Source: Brachynemurus nebulosus
Taxonomy: Eukaryota; Arthropoda; Insecta; Neuroptera; Myrmeleontidae
Direction: 5' to 3'
DNA length: 64,000 nt
Assembly: GCA_035578155.1 (NCBI GenBank)
Contig: JAPWDM010000005.1
Location: 34,620,108 to 34,684,107, forward strand
Shown here: positions 45,490-55,356 of the stretch, one piece after another
Position numbering within the stretch: position 1 is the stretch's first letter
Layout of the letters: every line of letters starts with the position of its first letter
Notes under the pieces: model-generated
What the model was told of the DNA's origin: nothing
Database searches by the model: none
Seen by the model: the letters and a program-made list of their open reading frames with translations, nothing else
Made by a program: the position numbers and the translations under genes

Positions 45490-45590
45490 CGTGTGTGTGC
45501 CTGTGCAATTACTCTCGAAAGAAGCGTCCAATTTGTAGGAAATTTGGTGAGAAAGGTCAGAAATGCCAAACGCTTGGATGATTCGTTAGT
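45287..45590 (+). mobile_element. Family 1 repeat, 3'-truncated copy
   Basis: Start TTTTAGCGAATGATC, GAGCCCGGGACAGAATG and GAGAAACCGAAAATGAAC, then TA tract 45406-45486. A short GTGTGTGTGCCTGTG stretch, ACTCTCGAAAGAAGCG and GCTTGGATGATTCGTTAGTT follow. The remainder of the family is absent. Confidence 0.7.
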
Positions 45591-46084
45591 TTAACAAGAA
45601 GAACTATCAACTAACAAAAACGCGACAGCGAAGCGATTGCTTTTAGGCAAGAAATTTGAGTTGTAGAAAACACAAATTTATTCAGAAAAAATATATAATT
45701 CAAGTGTAATACGGTAAGACAATTTAACGAATAAAATAAATTAGTATAATTCATATTATTATTTAATACATTGTTACCATGGTTCTGAAATCAGTTAAAT
45801 TTACCAATACGAATTTTTGTTTCATTTTTATCGGCTTTACCTACAACGAAATGACCAATGAAATGTTTTATACCAATTTTATCGCTGTAAAAATCTGTCG
45901 TAACTTTTTTCCATGGTAAAAGTGAAAAAACTATAATATTCTTATGGGACTTGATACACATTGAGTTAAATTGTCATTACAATAACTATACTTATATACC
46001 TACTTACCTGTTTTATTTTTCAAAACAAAAATTAATTAACTTTTCAAGAACGCGTCAACATAGGTTTTGAAAATTTTTTCACTG
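45591..46084. other. AT-rich sequence, no gene seen
   Basis: Nothing supported. Confidence 0.4.
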
Positions 46085-46636
46085 TTAGAGAGCTAAAGTA
46101 TAATATTTTAGATGGATATAGATTATGTATGTTATCATTATGAAATGCACCAAAAATTTGTAATCTTTGAACAAAGAAATCGTTTTAAGAGTGTAGCTAA
46201 AATTCACTGTTTGATTATCCAAGAATAATGAATGTGGATGAAAATATGTATTAAAACTTGCGGCAAAAACTGTTGCTTGTTTATCATATAAGTATAATTG
46301 TTGTAATGTTGACACACATATTATTCTATAAAACATTGGCGGTTGTCGACAGTGTTTATTAATACAAAATAGTAAACTTAAAACGCTGGAGGCGGCATTA
46401 AATCCTAACAAATAAAACTGCTGTTGTCTTCGAAAAACACGACAGATGTACATATTGTAACACCATCCACGAATGGAATACAATGGCATACTATAAATAT
46501 GTATACTCAACTTTATACAGTGAGCACTATAATCGTAAAAATAGCCAGTAGCGTTTTGTGAATTTTTTCCACGAATTGACAGTATTTTTAACGTAGTTGC
46601 TCTGCGATAGTCAGGTACAAAAGTATATCTCAGCAA
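46085..46636 (-). CDS. Unexplained 183-codon open frame
   Basis: The longest uninterrupted frame in the window, from MLRYTFVPDYRRATTLKILS to a stop at 46085. Composition is less biased than other frames here (Cys, Arg, Gln and His are present; RRQQQFYLLG, NKHCRQPPMFYR), though the last 60 residues become Tyr/Phe/Ile-rich. No signal peptide or domain is recognised, and there is no nearby TIR or repeat to explain it. An open run this long is unexpected at this base composition, but the strand is unsupported by splice sites or homology. It could be an unknown exon, a decayed element ORF or chance. Confidence 0.25.
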   Translation of the reverse strand: MLRYTFVPDYRRATTLKILSIRGKNSQNATGYFYDYSAHCIKLSIHIYSMPLYSIRGWCYNMYICRVFRRQQQFYLLGFNAASSVLSLLFCINKHCRQPPMFYRIICVSTLQQLYLYDKQATVFAASFNTYFHPHSLFLDNQTVNFSYTLKTISLFKDYKFLVHFIMITYIIYIHLKYYTLAL

Positions 46637-47606
46637 AAAAATTTTCTTTTATCAAAAATTAAATAATGTATTAATATTCTTCAGTTATTTTATTTGTATA
46701 CCACTTGTTTTTTTGAATTTCCGCGCGCTTATGTTGTAACAATTTAAAAGAATTGTTAAAAAAGCGTTGTAATAACGTTGTAAAATGTTGTTTTTAAATT
46801 ATATTTCAAAAACGGCGTGGTCAATAATTTTTATTATTAAATATGGTTTATAATTTTGTATTAAATAACATATTAAATTTCTATCAAATTTCCTTTGACA
46901 CGTTTTCATTTTATTCAAAGAAAATAGATTTTTCCCATAAAAGCCCGTGTTAAAATTTCAAAACTTTGAATTCGTTTTTCTCAAAATTGCGATGGTCAAT
47001 TTTTTTTCAGTAAGGGCTCGTATTATTGTATTGGATGTAAATATCTAGAGAAGTTCCGTGCTTTGAAAAAATCGGTTTATCGACCAACTACCTTAAGCTA
47101 AAAAAAGTTGCATCAAAATTTTGTGCTGTCGCAATTTCAGCAACAGATGGCATGAATTTTAATCGACTAATACAGACATTTGAAAATTTCAAGTGCTCTT
47201 TGAGCTTCAACGTCCATTTTTAGTGCAGTGCTGTTATTTCTATAAGTGAATATTTGTTATATTTAAAATATGTTGCCACTGGAAATACAAAATATTAACA
47301 GAAGTGTGATAAGATTTTTTTGAGTACATTCTTGGAAAATTTGAAAACTTTTCACTTTATTTCCCCCGCATATGTATATGTGCAGGCTTTACAAATAAAC
47401 GAAATTGTTCATAAAAGCTTTCTCTAAATGTTTCTCGTAGAGTTTTTTCCACTTTTCCATTATTTCTTTGATTCGCTTGTTAAAATAACACAACATGTGA
47501 AAATTATTAGAAACCACTGTTGTTGGTTATTTGATAAGTTTTAATCAAAATGAGTTTGGCTTGATTTTTTTTTTTTTGGACAAAATTGTATTAGTTGAGA
47601 ACTGAT
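46637..47606. other. AT-rich sequence, no gene seen
   Basis: Nothing supported. Confidence 0.4.
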
Positions 47607-47700
47607 CTCACCAACACAATCTACCCGGACAAACAGCCCGGATGGTAATAAAACTATAAAGTAATTATTTTTATATTTAATATAAGAGTTAGGAAGAAAC
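47607..47700 (+). repeat. Short dispersed repeat, copy 2
   Basis: CACCAACACAATCTACCCGG and CAGCCCGGATGGTAATAAAA match 13947-14045 with scattered changes. Same orientation. Confidence 0.5.
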
Positions 47701-47792
47701 GAAACCCATATATACTTGATTTTTTGAGTGAAGTACTGCAATAAAATTTTATAATCATCTGGACAAATTATATTGGTGGAATCGGTGCTTGA

Positions 47793-48619
47793 GGTACCAT
47801 CACAGTGTGACCGGTCGAAAATAGTCAATTTTCGAAATTTTTTTCGAATGGATAGGATGGGGGAATAGGGATGAATTTTTTTTTTCGATTAATACCGCAC
47901 TATTTAACATTACAAAAATATTTTTTTTTTTTATTCATGGCTATTTATTTTTTTATAATTATTATAATTTTTTGAAAAAAGGTCTAAAAAAAGGCGGCTA
48001 TTGGTGTCCACGATTGCGGCCACAGTTTTCATCTAAAAAAAAAAAAAATAAATCAAATTCTTTTTTTTTGAAAAAAAAAAATGGCGAAGGTTTGAATAAA
48101 ACGTACAAAATTTAGGCCTTTTTTTAATAGTTTTCCGTGTGAAGAAATAGGAAGATTTCAAAAAAAAAGTTTCCATAACTACATGGAGAATGGAATAAAG
48201 AATATTCTGTCAAAATTTCAAACTTATAGCTTGGAAATTTTCCCTCTGAAGGTGGGTACCGTTTTTAAAAAGGGCATTTGGAGACATACGCGTTTAAAGT
48301 TTGTCTCAAAATTGTTTCAAATCATTGTTTCAACAAAAATATGATACTGTGGTGATAACAATTGATTTTATACGTTCACTGGTTGTGGAAAGACTGAATG
48401 TAAAGTGGTATAACATCCCGCCAAGAGGCGTCAATCGATCCACAGAGTTTTGTATTTAGACTAAATCCATTGATTCGTAGTCGTAGTAACCGTAATAATT
48501 CGAATTTCAATTTGAAATTTGGGAGAACATGCATAACTGTATATACTTTAAGATAAGACCAAAAAAATAAATAAATAAATAAATAAATATTTTTTCAAAA
48601 TTCTACCTGTGATGGTACC
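47793..48619. mobile_element. TTAA-type TIR element, diverged
   Basis: The left end GGTACCATCACAGTGTGACC and the right end (reverse complement GGTACCATCACAGGTAGAAT) share the first 14 bases. Right flank is TTAA, left TTGA. Its left end resembles the element at 6922. The interior has homopolymer A and T runs near 47880-48070 and an (AAAT)n run at about 48561-48588. No transposase. Confidence 0.5.
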
Positions 48620-48961
48620 TTAATATTATGTAGATAATTATTATTAGATATTGATTTCAATGAAAATCATAAAATAAATTCATTTTTAGTAATAAGCAGT
48701 AAGCAAGAGAAGAAGGGACAGGTTAAGTTATTAAGCGTTTCATATTCCACGTCTTTATTTTACGACAAAGAATTTGCATAATTTGAATATATTAAAAAGA
48801 ACAGTACATAATGAATAGAATCTAATAGTATGAATATTTACAACGGTCACTTGCAGTACAGTAAAATCCCGTACTTACGGCTACACATTAGGTTGCCAAT
48901 TTATACAACGTAAGTCAGAATGACGTAATTTAAATCCCTTTTTATGGTATATTTTCAAATA

Positions 48962-49624
48962 CAATGAAACCTGCCAAGTTGGACACCTCTGTATACTGGA
49001 CACCTGCTCAAGTTGGACACTTTTCAATTGGCCTGGCGAAATTACATTGTTTTAAATGCATATTAATACTTATAAGTTGGACACCTCTATATGTTGGAAA
49101 CCTGTCTAATTTGGACAGTTTTTTAAAATGATTTTTGATATTTTGACCTGTTTACGTTGGACATTCATGTATTTTACACGTGACCGAAACACGTGTTAGT
49201 TATGTTATGACAGTTATAATAATTGAATTTTTACACGTGACCGAAACACGTGTTAGTTATGTCCTAAAAATATAAAAGCTCGGCAGTGGCAATGGTTATT
49301 AGTCAATAATCAGCAGTGATTTCATGTGTACAGATCTCTTGAATATTTATTAGTTACAAATTTAGCAAATTTAGTTACAAATTTAGTCACAAATTTATGT
49401 ATTACGATTGTTATTCGATAGTTTATTTCAATAAATATTGATACGTAGATGTGTGTATATGTATTACTTTAAAATTAATTAATTTTGCGTTATATTCTAA
49501 ATTAGTGTTAACCTTAAAATTACTAAGCGTAGATGATTTTGGTATTTTGCATATGTTGGACACCTGTTTATGTTGGACAGTTTTTGATTGCACCGCGGGT
49601 GTCCAACTTAAACAGGTTCTACTG
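48962..49624. mobile_element. pogo-like element (GTTGGACACC repeats)
   Basis: The left end CAATGAAACCTGCCAAGTTG and the reverse complement of the right end (CAGTAGAACCTGTTTAAGTT) are inverted repeats with TA flanks. GTTGGACA or GTTGGACACC occurs six or more times near both ends. The middle has a duplicated E-box block and a TATA-like box, listed separately. Only a 73-codon unrecognised frame remains, so it is non-autonomous. Confidence 0.7.
49173..49278 (+). promoter_or_regulatory. Duplicated E-box block plus TATA-like box
   Basis: CACGTGACCGAAACACGTG appears twice (CACGTG words at 49177, 49190, 49234, 49247), within a direct repeat of period 57 that also contains TTAGTTATG. TATAAAAG follows at 49271-49278. 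CACGTG is the core of E-box sites for bHLH factors. It may be the old promoter of the pogo-like element's transposase; function is inference. Confidence 0.35.
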
Positions 49625-49705
49625 TATAGAAAATCAATTCTACAAGAGCTTTTAATCGAATTAAATTTTTAAACTTCAGGTGACGTAAATCGAGAATTAC
49701 CTGTA

Positions 49706-50454
49706 TTTACTTGAAACTTGCACATTCTACAGTCTGTTGTCTAACATGATTGACAATTTATACGGGACTGTGAGGGGCAAGAAAGCGGTGTGACAACAGT
49801 TGCCATACTAACAAAAACTTTAAAGCTAATGGAATTTAAGATTGTGTGAAGATTGTTTAACAGCTTTTGAATATTAAATATTGTCAATCTGTGTCTCTCA
49901 CAAAGAAATTGTAATAGAATACGAAGAGACTGACTTTTATTTTTATTGATATTTTAATATTAAAATTGTTGGAAGCAAACAGATATAGGATAAGTGGGCT
50001 ACGGGCTATAAGTGAAACACGGCGTCGCATAGTACCGCGCCGTGATGCTTCGCAGCGAACATGTTGATGAGAATATTACAGTTTTATTCGTCAATAAATA
50101 ATCCGCTATAGTAAGTAGCACATACATACATATCCACCTATCAGATTGGTACCTATACTTCTATCTATCTATATCTGGAAAAGTGGGAAAAAGTACGGAA
50201 AACTTCTTTATAACTTTATTTTAACTTAAATGAAAAATGGATGATAGAATATAATAACATTCAGGAGTTAGCGGCAGTAGATCCTCTCCAACATCAACCA
50301 GTTATAATATTTTTCGTATTACGTAATAATAAATTTTTATAAAGTTGCTATTAGATTATTAAAGTTTTTTATTTTATTTGGGTTAAATGATAATATGCTG
50401 ACGCTGTCGTTTTGTTTGGTTTTTTTTTTTTTTTTTTTTTTTTATTTATTTTTT
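49706..50454. other. No gene recognised; long T run
   Basis: AT-rich with a poly-T run near 50420-50442. A brief GC-richer stretch at 50000-50060 codes for nothing obvious. Confidence 0.4.
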
Positions 50455-50830
50455 CTACGAAAAATAGCTATTTACCCACTGTACTCTCCCCACATACTTT
50501 TTTGCTTGCGAAAAGTATACTTTCCACACGCAAATTGACAATAAAACACGCAAAATTTAAACAAAATACGCAAAGCCTGCAACAAAATACTTTAAACAGT
50601 AAAGAAAAAGACAAACACTCAAAAATATTATTTTAAAAAGGAATAAAAAATAGTAATAATAATGGAAGAAAGTATGTGAAATTCGTAATAAAAAATAGTA
50701 TATGCAACTCATGCAGGATTGTCGATTGCCCACTCGGCCGAATAAGCGCACTCACTACGATCGTGCGCTCAACTTCGCTCTTGTGGGCAATCGACAATTT
50801 CCCGCACTTATTGCATAATATACTATTAAT
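50455..50830 (+). repeat. Dispersed repeat C, copy 2
   Basis: Matches 41140-41580 block by block, including AATTGACAATAAAACACGCA and the terminal MITE 50696-50825 (TAGTATATGCAACTCATGCA to CCCGCACTTATTGCATAATA). Lies immediately left of the split pogo-like element. Confidence 0.65.
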
Positions 50831-51058
50831 TTACAGTTGATTCTTTTTTGGTACGGTGGATAGGGACCGCATAAAAAAAATCTCACAAAAATCCAGATTG
50901 TAAAAAAAAACTTTTTTATGCGGTGGATCGGGACCGCATAAAAAAAGTTTCATCGAAAAAACATAGTTCAAAACGCTCAAAACTTAGAAATTTCCTTAGA
51001 AGTTGCTTCTGTAAACAAGATAAAGCATCAATTTACACGTAGAAACATTTTATTTCAG

Positions 51059-51184
51059 TTTTAGCGAATTTCCAGAATGGAAGCTCGCTATTACAGCCAC
51101 TGTCATGACGCGACTTGAACCTGGGACCATGGCAGAAATTTGTTTTGAGGTCCCTAGAAACCGAAAATAATATTCACCAAAATT

Positions 51185-51267
<83 letters not shown>

Positions 51268-51540
51268 CCGCACGATAACTCTCGAACGAAATATCCTAGG
51301 TTTACGAAATTTGGTGAAAATGTTGGAAATCCCAAACCGTTGGACAAGTTCGTTAGCCAGACACGTCGGATGCCAGGAACATGGTGTTTGTTCTTGCAAA
51401 AAATTAGTTTTTTGCCAAAGTTTCCACTTATTCAAAAATTTTTGTGAAATTTTTTTCCACCATTTAAAAGAGGAGAAAAAATTACATAAAAAAAGTCCTT
51501 AAATTATTTTTCTATGTCAACTAGTTTCCGAGAAAAACTA
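51059..51540 (+). mobile_element. Family 1 repeat, nearly complete copy
   Basis: Start TTTTAGCGAATTTCCAGAAT, CACTGTCATGACGCGACTTG, TA tract 51185-51263 with one C, GTCCGCACGATAACTCTCGA, CCGTTGGACAAGTTCGTTAG, CACCATTTAAAAGAGGAG and CTAGTTTCCGAGAAAAACTA. It lacks only the last 60 bp (GGAAATTCGCTATG to GGGGTAT). It forms the left edge of the material inserted into the pogo-like MITE. Confidence 0.8.
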
Positions 51541-51931
51541 TGTTGTTTAGACTGTGATACTTTTATCGTAAAAAGTGTGAAGCTATTCACAATCTAAGCA
51601 CATATTCGATACAATATTATGTATCCTACACATAATATACCAGGTAGCCCATTTGGATGTATACATACGATTTACATGTTAATTTTTAACATTGGATTCC
51701 TATAAGGAAAAAGTTATGTCACAACAGTGCTTTGAATAAACTAATAATACTAATTTAATATTATAACTACTACTGTTACTATCGCTTTAACAACAATAGT
51801 GCAGTAAAATAAAGAAATGAATGTCGCAATTTCCAAGCAATTCACTTTTACATAATAAATATTTGTGTCATCTGCTGTAAATTCAAAAAAGGCATTTTTG
51901 TATTTTCTTGAAAATAAATATTAAAATAATA

Positions 51932-52430
51932 ATACCCCTGTCGCAGCATCCTGCATAACATAACGAATTTCCATTTACAAAAGTACGTTTTTCTCGGAAA
52001 CTAGTTGATATAGAGAATTGTAAATAAAAAAAAATACCCCTGTCGCAGCATCCTGCATAACATAGCGAATTTCCATTTACAAAAGTACGTTTTTCTCGGA
52101 AACTAGTTGATATAGAGTAATTGTAAATAAAAAATACCCCTGTCGCAGCATCCTGCATAACATAAAATGGGTTACATAGAATACCTAATGGTTTATAAAC
52201 CATTTTTATGTAATTTTTCTCCTCTTTTCAATGGTGTGAAAAAATGTTGCAAAGACTTAAATTTGGAAAAATCTTTACAAAAAACTAATTTTTTCACAAA
52301 AATGCCCAAAAAATCATATTCCAGGTATCAGACGTGTTTTGTTGAAGAACTCATTCAAGATTTTTGCACTTTCAACGTTTTCATCAAATTTCTTACAAGT
52401 CACACAAAAACCCTTTATGTTTGTAATAAA
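51932..52430 (-). repeat. Tandem family 1 ends (three copies) plus remainder
   Basis: ATACCCCTGTCGCAGCATCC starts at 51932, 52034 and 52134, giving units of 102 and 100 bp. Each continues CTCGGAAACTAGTTGATATA. The third breaks off after CATAACATAA and leads into CCTCTTTTCAATGGTGTGAA, TTTTTTCACAAAAATGCCCA and CAACGTTTTCATCAAATTTC, the reversed inner part of family 1. The 106-codon minus frame reads through the tandem units (CYAGCCDRG repeated) and is not a gene. Confidence 0.8.
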
Positions 52431-52458
52431 TAATCCCTTTTTAGTCAAATGAATATTA

Positions 52459-53636
52459 TAGTCCAAGCTCCGATAGCGTAAAATCATAACTGATAAAACA
52501 CCTCAAATTAAAAATGCTAAATCGATAGTAACTAATGTCGACAATAGGGAATGCCCGACAGACCTTTGAATTTTTGTTATATTCTATTTTTAAAAAATTT
52601 ACCTCACATAACACCTCCATTTTTTATATGGAGGATATATTTTACTGAGGAATCGGTCTGTCTAACATACATATTTTGCTAATTAATGTCTGACAGACCT
52701 ATTTTAATTAGTGAAAATTTTAAGCAAAATTACCTCACATAACACCCTGGACGTTTTTATTTTAATTAAAAGTTTTTGTTATTATCTATGTATTAAATTT
52801 GGTCTGTCTGAAGCAATGTTATCTTTAAAAGTATATTTTTTATTACTAAAATTAAGTTTGGGACCTCTAATATCAATTACAGTTGACCCGGCTTTAAAAA
52901 AATATAGCTAAGTTTGTTAAATTACCTAAATTTTTTATTAAATTATGGCATTATTAAATAATTCCGGAGTATTATTTTTTTTAGGCAGTAGTTAACAAAA
53001 TTTGCCAGATAGCCCAATTTTAATAGATTGGTAATGTCTAAAAATTTCACTTAAAAAAAAAAAATTGGGTGTTATGTGAGGTGTTTGCCTAAAATTTTCA
53101 CTAATTATATTAGGAGAGGTTTGTCTGACATTAATTAATAAAATACGCCAGAAAGACCAATTCCTTAGTAAAATTATATAATTTGTTATATGTAAATTTC
53201 AGCAAGGTGTTCAGCAAGGTAAGTTTGAGGTTAAAAGATAATATTTACTTGACTAATACCACTTTATTTAAAGTTTTTAAATATCTGTGACATGTTTCGG
53301 ACCCATATGGCCCATTAACTAACAGTCGTTAATGGCCATATGGGTCCGAAACATGTCACAGATATTTAAAAACTTTAAAAAAAGTGGTATTAGCCAAGTA
53401 AAAATTGTCTTTTAATTTTAAAATGGAATACCATAAAGTAACGCTCAAATCTATCAAATATACCTAAGTTTAAGGTTTTTTACAGCCATTTCAAAAAATT
53501 TTTAAAAATAGAATTTAACAAAAATTCAAAGGTCTGTCGAATATTTTCTATTGTCGGCATTAGTTACTATCGATTTAGCTCTTTTAATTTGAGGTATTTT
53601 ATCAGATATGATTTTTTGCTATCAGAGCTTGGACTA
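52459..53636. mobile_element. TIR element, long arms, possible TTA target
   Basis: The left end TAGTCCAAGCTCCGATAGCG and the reverse complement of the right end (TAGTCCAAGCTCTGATAGCA) are inverted repeats. The arms continue through CGATAGTAACTAATG and ACAGACCTTTGAATTTTTGT for about 150 bp. TTA lies on both sides (52456-52458, 53637-53639), fitting PIF/Harbinger. CCTCACATAACACC and GTCTGACAGACC motifs recur inside in both orientations. A palindrome is nested at 53233-53413. Confidence 0.7.
53233..53413. repeat. Nested palindrome with 80-bp arms
   Basis: Arms 53233-53312 and 53334-53413 match with no net offset (positions sum to 106646), around 21 bases. Core words GTGACATGTTTCGGACCCAT and its inverse. 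A few mismatches near the outer ends. Confidence 0.85.
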
Positions 53637-53839
53637 TTACAGACATCTGAATTCATAAACATTGTAGATATCTGTCATCAGCTAAGAATATATGCATGTA
53701 TATATACATTCTCAACATTATGTATACATATGTATGTATATTATATACACATATACATGCAATATACATATGTATATTGTGTATGTCTCCACTAGTAAGT
53801 ACACCTACCAGATACCAACGTTTATGAGGGCTTCAAATA
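53637..53839. other. Spacer with TA/CATA-rich stretch
   Basis: Low-complexity CATA/TATG run at 53690-53785. No gene. Confidence 0.6.
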
Positions 53840-54529
53840 ACCGGAAAGAAGTTAGCGCCGAAAGTTGAAAAATCGTTTTGTTTTTTATATGGTTAAATTG
53901 CTCCCAAATTGCTCTTTTGAAATCAGTAATTGCTCCACCTGAAACTTAATTATTTAATTAGTTATTTATAAAGAAAAAAATTTTTTTCCCGTTATTTAAG
54001 TTATCAAAATCTCCTAAAATAATACTTTTTTATATAATTTCTTTACGTCAATAAATTACTCCCAGTTTGCTCTATTTAATTTAAAAGCTAAATCTTAATT
54101 TTTTTGAATAATTATTAAAATATTTTTTTTTTTTTATAATGTTATTTAACTTGTCAAAATTCAATTATGCTTAAATATATCCAAAGGTATAATGGATTGC
54201 CTATACGTTTTAATAATACATAACCTAATTCATAATATTTTTTATTTTAATATATTTTAATTATTTTTCAGAGAAATTAATAACTAACTTTTAAATTAGA
54301 TGGAGCAAATTGGGAGCAATTTTTTGATATAAAGTAATTGTATAAAAATGCATTATTTGACAAGATTTTGATAATAGAAATAGTCAAACAAACAAGTTTT
54401 TTTGGTTGTAAATAACTAATTAAGTTCCAAGTGGAGCAATTACTGATTCCAAAGGAGCAATTTGGGAGCAATTTAGCCATATAAAAAACAGAAAGGTTTT
54501 CCAACTTTCGGCGTCAACTTCTTTCCGGT
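53840..54529. mobile_element. Mutator-like (MULE) fold-back MITE, 9-bp TSD
   Basis: The left end ACCGGAAAGAAGTTAGCGCC and the reverse complement of the right end (ACCGGAAAGAAGTTGACGCC) start long inverted arms of about 300 bp, with inner blocks ATTGCTCCCAAATTGCTC inverted as GAGCAATTTGGGAGCAAT. The flanks CTTCAAATA (53831-53839 and 54530-54538) are a perfect 9-bp TSD. Long TIRs with a 9-bp duplication are the mark of Mutator-like elements. Non-coding. Confidence 0.85.
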
Positions 54530-54608
54530 CTTCAAATAAAAATATCCAAACTCACTTATCTTAAATTTTATATGTGTATAAGATGGATCTCAATTAATAA
54601 ATAACAAA
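54530..54608. other. Short spacer between nested elements
   Basis: AT-rich; nothing seen. Confidence 0.5.
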
Positions 54609-55095
54609 ATACCCCTGTCGCAGCATCCTGCATAACATAGCGAATTTCCATTTACAAAAGTACGTTTTTCTCGGAAACTAGTTGATATAGAGTAATTGTA
54701 AATAAAAAAAACCTTCTTTATGTGATTTTTCCGCCTCATTCCACCAAATTTTTTTCACGAAAAATGTCCATAACCCCGTAAACGTTTTCACGAAATTTCT
54801 TAAAAATAAGATGTTTCGTTCTTGAGTTATCGTGCGGACACATTTATATATATGTTTACTAAGTGTCCGCACGATAACTCAAGAACGAAACATCTTATTT
54901 TTAAGAAATTTCGTGAAAACGTTTATGGGGTTTTGGACATTTTTCGTGAAAAAAATTTGGCGGAATGAGGCGGAAAAATCACATAAAGAAGGTTTTTTTT
55001 ATTTACAATTACTCTATATCAACTAGTTTCCGAGAAAAACGTACTTTTGTAAATGGAAATTCGCTATGTTATGCAGGATGCTGCGACAGGGGTAT
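54609..55095. repeat. 487-bp palindrome made of two family 1 3' halves
   Basis: Arms 54609-54841 and 54863-55095 pair base for base with no net indel (positions sum to 109704) and only a handful of mismatches, around a 21-base TA-rich centre. Each arm runs from ATACCCCTGTCGCAGCATCC through CGAATTTCCATTTACAAAAG, CTCGGAAACTAGTTGATATA and TTCGTTCTTGAGTTATCGTG to GCGGACAC. These are the 3'-half blocks of family 1, joined head to head where family 1 normally has its TA tract. Mirror-image 64-codon frames on the two strands (NILFLRNFVKTF) are a result of the symmetry. Confidence 0.92.
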
Positions 55096-55356
55096 TATAA
55101 TATTATGGAAATTTTGAAAGATACATCTGTAAAAAAATTAAATGATGCAATAACTTATGTTCTTATGCAATGTATATTAAATGCTTAAAAACCGTTAAAA
55201 AATATTTTTATCAAAGAAAGTTATTATAGTAAATGCTTAAGTTTCTTATTGTTTCTTGATTTTGATTTATATTATGCATTTTAATGGCCATTTTTTTAAA
55301 AACCACATAAAAAAAATCGCACAAAAAAGTACCTCATAAAAAAAAGTTCAGCTGTA

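Larger units (their letters stand above)
48859..49703. mobile_element. Outer small TIR element, host of a nested insertion
   Basis: The left end CAGTAAAATCCCGTACTTAC and the reverse complement of the right end (CAGGTAATTCTCGATTTACG) are imperfect inverted repeats between TA bases. Once the inner element 48962-49624 is removed only about 180 bp remain, a normal MITE size. Confidence 0.55.
50834..55354 (-). mobile_element. pogo-like MITE split by about 4 kb of insertions
   Basis: The left piece (50834-51056) begins CAGTTGATTCTTTTTTGGTA. The right piece (55096-55354) ends AAAAAAAAGTTCAGCTG. Both match 20217-20755 in reverse, and TA lies outside each end. The left piece stops after CATTTTATTTC and the right resumes at TATAATATTATGGAAATTTT, which are nearly adjacent in the uninterrupted copy. 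Everything between 51057 and 55095 therefore arrived later. Confidence 0.8.

Noticed and set aside
51883..52203. 106-codon frame with repeated CYAGCCDRG peptide
   Set aside because: Product of the tandem family 1 ends.
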